A DNA stretch of 64,000 bases, taken from NCBI GenBank assembly GCA_017656295.1, contig JACDOC010000002.1, forward strand, positions 124,001 through 188,000. The letters are read 5' to 3'. This DNA comes from Bacillus sp. (in: firmicutes). Its GTDB lineage: Bacteria > Bacillota > Bacilli > Bacillales > JACDOC01. Shown here piece by piece: positions 57,980-64,000 of this stretch (position 1 is the stretch's first letter; every line of letters begins with the position of its first letter). The translations under genes and the position numbers were made by a program. The notes below the pieces were generated by a model. It searched no databases. It was not told where the DNA came from and worked only from the letters and a program-made list of their open reading frames with translations.

Positions 57980-58426
57980 TTGTCGTTTCAATTTCGTTTA
58001 GAAAAAGTAATGGCGATGAAGGAAAAAGAACAAGAAAAAGCGCAGCGGGATTATCAAGAAGCGATTGAACAATTTGACAAAGTGGCTACAAAATTATATG
58101 AGCTTTTAAAAAGAAAAGAAGACCTTGAAACGCTTCAACAAAAACAGCTGCTTTCTGGTATGTCTGTACAACAAATGAAACATCATCAACAATTTATCGC
58201 CAATTTGGAACGCTCGATTGACTATTTCCAAGAAGCCGTTCGTAATGCGCGTACCCGTATGTATTGGCAAGAAGAACAATTAAAAGAAAAGCAAATGGAA
58301 GTAAAAAAATACGAAAAAGTAAAAGAGCAAGAATTCAAAAAGTTTATTGAAATCGAAAAAAAGCAAGATATGCGGGAAATGGACGAAATTTCAATTTTTC
58401 AATATGTATACCGCAGCGGAAGTTAG
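57980..58426 (+). CDS. fliJ: Flagellar export chaperone/stalk protein FliJ
   Basis: A 148-residue, almost wholly coiled-coil protein (FRLEKVMAMKEKEQEKAQRDYQEA onward) of the FliJ family, which sits at the centre of the FliI ring like F1 gamma. Start TTG 57980 follows AAAGGAGGTTAATC. It lies between fliI and ylxF, as expected. Confidence 0.93.
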   Translation: MSFQFRLEKVMAMKEKEQEKAQRDYQEAIEQFDKVATKLYELLKRKEDLETLQQKQLLSGMSVQQMKHHQQFIANLERSIDYFQEAVRNARTRMYWQEEQLKEKQMEVKKYEKVKEQEFKKFIEIEKKQDMREMDEISIFQYVYRSGS

Positions 58427-58435
58427 GTGTTGAAA

Positions 58436-59017
58436 ATGGAAGAGATGACAAACAAAAGGTATAGACCACTTCAAGTTGTTGTGTTTCTTATCGTGATTCC
58501 TTTACTTTTTGCAACGACCGTTGCACTTTTTGTCATGACCGCTGCTGGAGTTAACGTATTTGAAAGCGGAAAAGAATGGGCGCAAAAAGTACCTTTTTTA
58601 TCTTCAACAATAGATGGGGAAACTAAAGATTCGATTACTAAATTAAATGAACAAATTTTTGAATTAGAAGCAGAAATGAAAAATAAAGAAGCGAAAATTA
58701 CTCAACTTGAAGCGAAATTGGCTTCTTCAGAAAAAACGAATAGCGAGTTAAAAGCCGAGAAAGAACAACTGATGCAACAAATGGAGGAACTTCACCAAAT
58801 TCAGGAAGAAAATAAGCGAGCATTTAATGAGTTAGTTCAAACGTATGAGACGATGTCTCCTAAAAATGCAGCCTCCATCCTTTCTAATATGGAGGAACAG
58901 CAAGCGGTGAAAATTTTAGCAAATATAAGTACAGAAGCGCTTTCGAAAATTTTGGAAAAAATGTCTCCAGAAGATGCGGCTAAATATACCGAACTATTAG
59001 CAACAAATAACCATTAA
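58436..59017 (+). CDS. ylxF: YlxF, MotE-like flagellar operon membrane protein
   Basis: A protein of about 193 residues with one N-terminal membrane helix (about 12-36, VVVFLIVIPLLFATTVALFVMT), a coiled coil (residues 65-125) and a C-terminal MotE/MgtE-N-type domain (MSPKNAASILSNMEEQQAVKILANISTEALSKILEKMSPEDAAKYTELL). The exact start is open: GTG 58427, TTG 58430 or ATG 58436; the ATG has AGGTG at a suitable distance. MotE homologues chaperone stator proteins in alphaproteobacteria; a similar role here is inference. A repeat element follows. Confidence 0.85.
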   Translation: MEEMTNKRYRPLQVVVFLIVIPLLFATTVALFVMTAAGVNVFESGKEWAQKVPFLSSTIDGETKDSITKLNEQIFELEAEMKNKEAKITQLEAKLASSEKTNSELKAEKEQLMQQMEELHQIQEENKRAFNELVQTYETMSPKNAASILSNMEEQQAVKILANISTEALSKILEKMSPEDAAKYTELLATNNH

Positions 59018-59028
59018 GTTTTTTTGAA

Positions 59029-59200
59029 GGCTATGTTATACGTCATGATTTTTAGCAAGTTATTCACACGGCGACGACTCTAGCGGGAACAAGGAGCCGC
59101 AAGACCCATACTTGAGCGTAGCGAGGGAAGCGGCTTGCCCGCGGAAAGCGTCCGCCACAAGCGAAATGAATAAATATCAATAGTATCGTTTAACAGAGCC
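59029..59200 (+). mobile_element. MITE-like element, copy 5 (172 bp) inside the fla/che operon
   Basis: The element begins GGCTATGTTATACGTCATG and ends CAGTATCG-like TAGTATCGTTTAACAGAGCC, with 8-bp target duplications TTTTTGAA on both sides (59021-59028 and 59201-59208). It contains a single GGCTTGC unit. It separates ylxF from fliK, ending just before the fliK SD AAAGGAGGTGA. As the operon must be read through it, the element becomes a hairpin in the fla/che mRNA. Confidence 0.9.
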
Positions 59201-59223
59201 TTTTTGAAAGGAGGTGAAAAAAG

Positions 59224-60474
59224 GTGGAAGTGAGTCTCGTAAAAGCAGGAACACCGTTTCTGTCATCAACACCTACAACAACTAAAAGGAATGGTACTTC
59301 TTTCGGTGCTGTGTTTGCTCAGTTGCAAGGGAAAACTACTAATTCCCCATTCATTAGTAATGAAACCAACCTTCCATTATCAAGTAATGAAGTGTGGAAG
59401 GATATTATTCGCTTATTAAATGAACAAGTCTCTTTTATATCTCCTATTCAAGACGGAACAGCAGAAGAAGTAACATTACAGAAGACCGGTCTAACAAACA
59501 GTGAGTTGAACGATGCTCTAAACGAATTGATTAACGGGTTACAACGATTAGAGATAAATGATCCTATATTCCAAGAACAACTACATTGGCTCATAAAAGT
59601 TCAAAACCAAGGGGATTGGAGTGCAGTTTTATCTCCATTGCTCAGCCTTTTACATATGGTTCCTGCTGATAAGTTAAGTCAATTGTCATCTAAGCACTTA
59701 AAATCCGTCCTTTATGCAGCGAAAATGTTTGAACACGCTATTCGTCATATGGATGGATTCGGAAAACGGTTGGAACAAGCGAACGAGTTACAACAGTTGC
59801 TTAGAGGAATGGCTCAACGATTGGAACCGCTGATTGGAAATAACAACAAAGCCTTTTTAAAACAAGTGTATCATCATATGTCCCAATCAAATACTGAAAC
59901 GGGCCAATCTATGACAACGCTAGGTGGACAATTGGTTAAAGGGTCGATGTTCGGTTGGACTGAAACCATTGGTAATGGACAAAGCGTCTTCATGCAGCCA
60001 TCCCGAGCAGAGCAACTGATGCTTACCCTAACTTCACAATTGAAACCATTGAGTTATGAACAATTTGTAGAGGAATTTACGAACATATTGAATCGCTCCT
60101 CTTTCATGAAAGGGAAAGGAACAGAGAAGCTGCTCATTAAGCTATATCCTGAGCATTTAGGTAGTTTACGGATTGAATTGATTCAAAAAGACGGGATATT
60201 GACAGCAAAGATGTTAGCATCTACTGCTGCTGCGAAAGAACTGCTTGAGTCTCAAGTACAAGGATTAAAATCAGCTTTTGCTCAACACCAAATTCAAGTA
60301 GAGAAAATTGAGATCTCCCATGGTCAATTAGAATCACAACGTTTTGACAAAGGGGGACAACAATCACGAGGTGAACAAGAAGCTTCCCAGCAGGAATCGA
60401 AACAGAAGCAAAAAGAACAATCAGCAGAATCGTTTGACGAGTTCATAAAAGCGGTCGAAATAATGGAAGAATAA
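59224..60474 (+). CDS. fliK: Flagellar hook-length control protein FliK
   Basis: Molecular ruler that switches export from hook to filament. The 416-residue protein has a variable N-terminal part and the conserved C-terminal domain (about 290-375) with LLIKLYPEHLGSLRIELIQKDGILTAKMLAST and LLESQVQGLKSAFAQHQIQVEKIEI. The tail is Gln/Lys/Glu-rich. Start GTG 59224 lies after AAAGGAGGTGAAAAAAG. A repeat element lies directly upstream. Confidence 0.93.
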   Translation: MEVSLVKAGTPFLSSTPTTTKRNGTSFGAVFAQLQGKTTNSPFISNETNLPLSSNEVWKDIIRLLNEQVSFISPIQDGTAEEVTLQKTGLTNSELNDALNELINGLQRLEINDPIFQEQLHWLIKVQNQGDWSAVLSPLLSLLHMVPADKLSQLSSKHLKSVLYAAKMFEHAIRHMDGFGKRLEQANELQQLLRGMAQRLEPLIGNNNKAFLKQVYHHMSQSNTETGQSMTTLGGQLVKGSMFGWTETIGNGQSVFMQPSRAEQLMLTLTSQLKPLSYEQFVEEFTNILNRSSFMKGKGTEKLLIKLYPEHLGSLRIELIQKDGILTAKMLASTAAAKELLESQVQGLKSAFAQHQIQVEKIEISHGQLESQRFDKGGQQSRGEQEASQQESKQKQKEQSAESFDEFIKAVEIMEE

Positions 60475-60484
60475 GGTGAGAAGG

Positions 60485-61111
60485 ATGACGGTTTCTTTAG
60501 ACCCAAACTTATTTTTAAGTTCCATTCAACAAAAACGTACAGCAAAGAGCGATACGTTAGGGAAAGATGACTTTTTAAAAATATTAATGACCCAATTACA
60601 AAACCAAGATCCGTTAAACCCATTACAAGATAAGGATTTTATTGCCCAAATGGCGACATTTTCAACATTAGAACAAATTACGAATCTAGCAACTAGCTTT
60701 GATCGTTGGGCCAATGAGCAAAAGCAAAATCAAATGATTCAAATGAATCAATTTGTCGGGAAAGAAATTTCTTGGCATAAAGTTGTCGATGAAGATCAAC
60801 TGATCGTTGAAGAAGGAACTGGTGTGATTCAATCGATTCGATATAAAGGTGATTATGCGGAATTCATACTAGAAGATGGGACCGTTTTAAAACCTGAGAA
60901 CATATCAGAAGTCCATCAACCGATAGAACAAGAAAGTAATCTTCTCTTACAAGGCAGTTTGATGATTGGACGAAATGTTACATGGATGAATGATCAAGAA
61001 GAACGAACTGGAGTCATTCAAGCGGTTTCCGTCAAATCAGGCATCCTTCAACTGAAATTAGACAACGGTGATGAAATAACGTTAGATGAGGTGATATTCA
61101 TTTCACAATAA
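60485..61111 (+). CDS. flgD: Flagellar hook assembly scaffold FlgD
   Basis: Hook cap protein. The signature LGKDDFLKILMTQLQNQDPLNPLQDKDFIAQMATFSTLEQITNL lies in the first 80 residues. ATG 60485 gives 208 residues, longer than B. subtilis FlgD (about 140, from memory); the extra C-terminal half (GKEISWHKVVDEDQLIVEEGTG, GRNVTWMNDQEERTGVIQAVS) contains two similar segments, probably small beta domains. An in-frame GTG at 60476 is an alternative start. Confidence 0.92.
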   Translation: MTVSLDPNLFLSSIQQKRTAKSDTLGKDDFLKILMTQLQNQDPLNPLQDKDFIAQMATFSTLEQITNLATSFDRWANEQKQNQMIQMNQFVGKEISWHKVVDEDQLIVEEGTGVIQSIRYKGDYAEFILEDGTVLKPENISEVHQPIEQESNLLLQGSLMIGRNVTWMNDQEERTGVIQAVSVKSGILQLKLDNGDEITLDEVIFISQ

Positions 61112-61124
61112 AAGGAGGGATCAC

Positions 61125-61520
61125 ATGAAGCCACCGTATGTATTAGGCTTTCCTCCACAGTCGATTCAACCGACAGGGAAAAATAAGTCGTTACAACGTC
61201 CGTTAACGAAATCAACGCAAGATTTTAAAACCATTTTTCAAGATACCATTCAGCAACAACGAACATTAACGATCAGTAAACATGCCAACGAACGACTTGC
61301 GCAACGGGGGATCCATATTCCTGCCCAGGAATGGCAAAAGATCACAGAAAAAGTGTTGGAGGCAAAGAAATTAGGTGTGAATGAATCGCTCGTTCTGACC
61401 AAACATGCTGCCTTAATTGTCAGTGCAAAAAATCAAACCGTTATAACAGCGATGGACCGCACCGAAGCAAAGACGCAAATTTTTACTAATATAAATGGGA
61501 CCATAATTGTAGACGATTAA
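61125..61520 (+). CDS. Flagellar operon protein, TIGR02530-like
   Basis: A 131-residue protein of a family annotated only as flagellar operon protein (TIGR02530-like). The core KHANERLAQRGIHIPAQEWQKITEKVLEAKKLGVNESLVLTKHAALIVSAKN... VITAMDR is diagnostic. AAAGGAGGGATCAC precedes the ATG. It lies between flgD and flgE; from memory B. subtilis 168 has no gene here. The function is unknown; a role in hook assembly is suggested only by position. Confidence 0.8.
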   Translation: MKPPYVLGFPPQSIQPTGKNKSLQRPLTKSTQDFKTIFQDTIQQQRTLTISKHANERLAQRGIHIPAQEWQKITEKVLEAKKLGVNESLVLTKHAALIVSAKNQTVITAMDRTEAKTQIFTNINGTIIVDD

Positions 61521-61594
61521 CAGCTGGACCTTTTTTAGGAGGCTGTCACGCTGCTGACTGACAGATGCAGCAAAAAAAGAAAGGGGTATTCGCA

Positions 61595-62389
61595 ATGCTA
61601 AGAGCTATGTATTCAGGTATTAGTGGAATGAAAAATTTCCAAATTAAGTTAGATGTTATTGGTAACAATATTGCCAATGTAAATACTTATGGTTTTAAAA
61701 AAGGGAGAACAACTTTTAAAGATATGGTAAGTCAGCAAATCTCTGGTGCTAGTAGTGCAACGGCGACAAGAGGTGGAACAAACCCAAAACAAGTAGGACT
61801 TGGCTCCCAGTTAGCAACAATCGATACCATTCATACTCAAGGTAGTTTACAAACAACCGGTCGACCATTAGATTTATCTATTTCTGGTGATGGTTTTTTT
61901 GTCTTGTTAAATGGTGCCCAAACCGTATTTACTCGTGCTGGGAACTTTTATTTAGATGTAAATGGTGACTTGGTCAATGCTGATGGTCTTTTTGTAAGAG
62001 AAGTTGGCGGAGGTAGAATCAACATTCCGAATACAGCTAAAAGTTTTAGTATTGGCAGTGATGGAACTGTTACTTATATTGACGCAGCTGGTACTTTACA
62101 ACCTGCAGGGCAAATAACAATTGCTAAATTCGATAACCCAGAAGGATTAGAAAAAGCCGGTTCAAACTTATTTATTGAAACATCAAACTCAGGTGCACCC
62201 GCTTACGGTACAGCTGGAGGAGCAAATGGTGAAGGGACAATCGTGGCCGGTACACTTGAAATGTCTAACGTTGATTTATCAGAAGAATTTACTGAAATGA
62301 TTGTTGCTCAACGTGGATTCCAGGCGAATACGAGAATTATCACGACATCAGATGAAATTTTACAAGAATTAGTGAATTTAAAACGATAA
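61595..62389 (+). CDS. flgE: Flagellar hook protein FlgE (FlgG-type)
   Basis: The hook subunit of Bacillus. The 264-residue protein has MLRAMYSGISGMKNFQIKLDVIGNNIANVNTYGFKKGRTTFKDM at the N terminus and LEMSNVDLSEEFTEMIVAQRGFQANTRIITTSDEILQELVNLKR at the C terminus, the same length as B. subtilis FlgE. ATG 61595 follows AAAGGGGTAT. An in-frame ATG at 61565 would add ten basic residues and lies after a strong AGGAGG plus hairpin, so a longer form cannot be excluded. Confidence 0.95.
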   Translation: MLRAMYSGISGMKNFQIKLDVIGNNIANVNTYGFKKGRTTFKDMVSQQISGASSATATRGGTNPKQVGLGSQLATIDTIHTQGSLQTTGRPLDLSISGDGFFVLLNGAQTVFTRAGNFYLDVNGDLVNADGLFVREVGGGRINIPNTAKSFSIGSDGTVTYIDAAGTLQPAGQITIAKFDNPEGLEKAGSNLFIETSNSGAPAYGTAGGANGEGTIVAGTLEMSNVDLSEEFTEMIVAQRGFQANTRIITTSDEILQELVNLKR

Positions 62390-62390
62390 A

Positions 62391-62438
62391 AAGGAGGTAG
62401 AGGGCTAAGCTTTGTGCCTTAGCCCTCAAATTACCGTG
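62391..62438 (+). promoter_or_regulatory. Split ribosome-binding site of swrD bridged by a hairpin
   Basis: A strong SD AAGGAGGT (62391-62398) is followed by a perfect 10-bp hairpin (GAGGGCTAAG 62400-62409 with CTTAGCCCTC 62418-62427) and then the GTG start 62436. The linear spacing is 37 bases. With the hairpin folded it becomes nine, near the optimum. Confidence 0.6.
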
Positions 62439-62651
62439 ATCCAAGTTACACGCTTAAATGGCAAGTCTTTTTTACTTAATGCACTATACATAGAAACTGT
62501 TGAGTCACTTCCTGATACAACGATTACACTTACAAATGGAAAAAAGTATGTTGTGAAGGAAAAAGAACACGATGTAATGGAACGAATCCTCCATTTTTAC
62601 CGTTCTGTTCACGTATTAGGGGTTGTGCCAAAGGGGGATGAAGATGAATAA
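62436..62651 (+). CDS. swrD: SwrD (FlbD family, YlzI), flagellar motor power protein
   Basis: A 71-residue FlbD/SwrD protein: MIQVTRLNGKSFLLNALYIETVESLPDTTITLTNGKKYVV and ending GVVPKGDEDE. In B. subtilis SwrD raises motor power and is needed for swarming. The family N terminus (M-I/V-V-T-R-L-N-G) fixes the start at GTG 62436; a TTG at 62412 lies in the hairpin loop. The SD is 37 bases upstream across a stable hairpin. It overlaps the start of fliL. Confidence 0.92.
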   Translation: MIQVTRLNGKSFLLNALYIETVESLPDTTITLTNGKKYVVKEKEHDVMERILHFYRSVHVLGVVPKGDEDE

Positions 62652-63066
62652 TCGCTTAATCCGAATCATGCTCATTTTATTAACAGTTATTACATTAGTA
62701 GGGGTCGTAGCACTGGTCGTCATATTAAATTTAAATGACGATCCCAATGCAGAACCTACCATAGATGAAGTATTGGAAGCTACCGTAGATATTGAAGAAA
62801 TTACGACGAACTTATATAGCAATGATTATATTAAAATCTCATTTAAGATTCAGACCAGTTCCAAAAAAGCAAAAGAAGAATTGGAAAAACGGAACTTTCA
62901 AGTGAAAGATATTATTATAAAAGAGCTTTCCGAGATGAAAGCCGAAGACCTGAAAGGAAAAGAAGGAAAGCACCATTTAGAAGAAATGATTCGTTCGAAA
63001 GTGAACAGTATCATGCAAGAAGGAACGGTTGAAAAAGTGTATATCACCTCCTTAATCATTCAATAA
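62644..63066 (+). CDS. fliL: Flagellar basal body-associated protein FliL
   Basis: A 140-residue membrane protein that stabilises stator complexes. One N-terminal membrane helix (about 6-28, IMLILLTVITLVGVVALVVILNL) is followed by an extracytoplasmic domain with YIKISFKIQTSSKKAKEELEKR and RDIIIKELS-like VKDIIIKELSEMKAEDLKGKEG. I choose ATG 62644, after AGGGGG; ATG 62638 and GTG 62623 are in frame. It overlaps the end of swrD by eight bases. Confidence 0.92.
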   Translation: MNNRLIRIMLILLTVITLVGVVALVVILNLNDDPNAEPTIDEVLEATVDIEEITTNLYSNDYIKISFKIQTSSKKAKEELEKRNFQVKDIIIKELSEMKAEDLKGKEGKHHLEEMIRSKVNSIMQEGTVEKVYITSLIIQ

Positions 63067-63110
63067 TTTATTAACAGAAATTTTACAAAAGAGGAGGTGG
63101 AGGTGAAACA

Positions 63111-64000
63111 ATGTCAAGCGAAGTATTATCTCAAAGCGAAATCGATGCCCTCTTATCTGCCTTAACAACAGGAGAGATGAGTGCAGAAGAATTAAAAAAA
63201 GACGAGGACGAGAAAAAAGTTAAAGTTTACGATTTTAAGCGGGCGCTTCGTTTTTCCAAAGACCAAATTCGAAGTTTAACGCGTATTCATGAAAACTTTG
63301 CTCGTCTTCTAACAACTTATTTCTCTGCTCAGCTCAGAACTTACGTGCAAATCACCGTCGCCTCAGCGGACCAATTGCCGTATGAAGAATTTGTCCGCTC
63401 GATTCCGAAAATGACGATATTAAATGTTTTTGAAGTTCCTCCATTAGACGGTCGTATTTTGATGGAAGTTAATCCACATATAGCCTATGCGATGATGGAC
63501 CGCGTGCTTGGGGGAAAAGGAACGAGCATGAATAAAATTGAAAACTTGACCGAAATTGAAACAAAAATCATGTCGAATTTATTTGAGAGGGCGTTCGAAA
63601 ACTTACGAGATGCTTGGAGTACCATCGTAGATATTGACCCTGTTTTATCAGAGTTTGAAGTCAATACACAATTTTTGCAAATGGTATCACCGAATGACAC
63701 GGTAGTAGTTATTTCGTTAAATACCCAAATTGGTGATACAAGTGGGATGATTAATATATGTATTCCACATGTCGTATTAGAACCGATTATTCCTAGATTA
63801 TCTGTTCATTACTGGATGCAAACGAAGAAAAAAGAACGTTCACCTGAAGAAATAGTTCAACTAGAAAAACGAGTGAAAAGGGCTGTTGTACCATTAGTTG
63901 CAGAATTAGGTACGTCTGAAATCAGCATTGAAGAATTTTTAATGTTAGATGTAGGGGATGTCATCGAATTACATCAAAAAATTGATCAGCCCCTCACCGT
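63111..64000 (+). CDS. fliM: Flagellar motor switch protein FliM (3' end outside window)
   Basis: The frame is open from ATG 63111 to the window end, about 296 codons, so only the last part of the gene is missing. The N-terminal CheY-binding helix VLSQSEIDALLSAL is present, then the middle domain (VYDFKRALRFSKDQIRSLTRIHENFARLL, YEEFVRSIPKMTILNVFEV, LGGKGT) and the start of the SpoA-type C-terminal domain (VPLVAELGTSEISIEEF). SD GAGGAGGTGGAGGTGA precedes the ATG. It is the docking site for CheY-P on the switch. Confidence 0.97.
   Translation, partial: MSSEVLSQSEIDALLSALTTGEMSAEELKKDEDEKKVKVYDFKRALRFSKDQIRSLTRIHENFARLLTTYFSAQLRTYVQITVASADQLPYEEFVRSIPKMTILNVFEVPPLDGRILMEVNPHIAYAMMDRVLGGKGTSMNKIENLTEIETKIMSNLFERAFENLRDAWSTIVDIDPVLSEFEVNTQFLQMVSPNDTVVVISLNTQIGDTSGMINICIPHVVLEPIIPRLSVHYWMQTKKKERSPEEIVQLEKRVKRAVVPLVAELGTSEISIEEFLMLDVGDVIELHQKIDQPLT

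Noticed and set aside
62412-62435. TTG 62412 as the start of swrD
   Set aside because: It lies in the loop of the hairpin and adds eight residues absent from the family; GTG 62436 matches the conserved N terminus.

Overview
The window is chromosomal DNA from a low-GC, Gram-positive, endospore-forming and motile member of the Bacillaceae. The order of genes follows the Bacillus subtilis block that runs from yloC-remA-gmk to codY and the start of the fla/che operon almost gene for gene. The 26-codon sporulation gene spoVM, codY directly upstream of flgB, a FapR-controlled fatty acid operon and TTG/GTG starts behind strong Shine-Dalgarno (SD) sites all fit. Nearly everything reads on the + strand; rpmB is the one clear exception. 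I saw no tRNA, rRNA, CRISPR array, prophage or full insertion sequence. Similarity to B. subtilis proteins is judged from memory of the families, not from a search.

Layout. 1-13.4 kb: yloC (partial), remA, gmk, rpoZ, coaBC, priA, def, fmt, rsmB, rlmN, the phosphatase/kinase pair prpC-prkC, rsgA and rpe (nucleotides and CoA, replication restart, protein N-terminal processing, rRNA modification, cell-wall signalling). 13.6-21.1 kb: thiN, spoVM, rpmB (-), yloU (Asp23), fakA/yloV, sdaAB-sdaAA and recG. 21.2-30.4 kb: the FapR lipid regulon (fapR-plsX-fabD-fabG-acpP), then rnc-smc-ftsY. 30.4-31.3 kb: a decayed membrane-protein gene and a broken repeat element. 31.3-40.4 kb: ylxM-ffh (SRP), rpsP-khpA-ylqD-rimM-trmD, rplS with a probable L19 leader, a type I signal peptidase, rbgA, rnhB, and an unusual FliK-like/FlhB-like pair (ylqG-ylqH). 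40.6-51.4 kb: sucCD, dprA, topA, trmFO, xerC, hslVU and codY. 52.0 kb to the end: flgB-flgC-fliE-fliF-fliG-fliH-fliI-fliJ-ylxF-fliK-flgD-(131-aa flagellar protein)-flgE-swrD-fliL-fliM (cut off by the window end).

The main accessory signal is a family of short non-coding elements present five times: 13432-13614, about 15038-15184, 31003-31126 (truncated), 51425-51621 (inverted) and 59029-59200. Full copies are 172-197 bp, have imperfect terminal inverted repeats starting GGCT, fold on themselves, and two are bounded by perfect 8-bp target duplications. They behave like MITEs. They sit in T-rich tracts at terminators or just before SD sites, and one lies inside the flagellar operon between ylxF and fliK. 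A GGCTTGC unit inside them varies from one to three copies.

Other points of interest: swrD, whose SD lies 37 nt from its GTG start but would be 9 nt away if an intervening perfect 10-bp hairpin forms; the overlap of the recG terminator with the fapR promoter and operator; and an HslV without the second-position serine remembered for B. subtilis ClpQ. I did not find a wholly new multi-gene system. Most of the window is conserved core genome, and the best leads are the repeat family, the swrD leader and the ylqG-ylqH pair.
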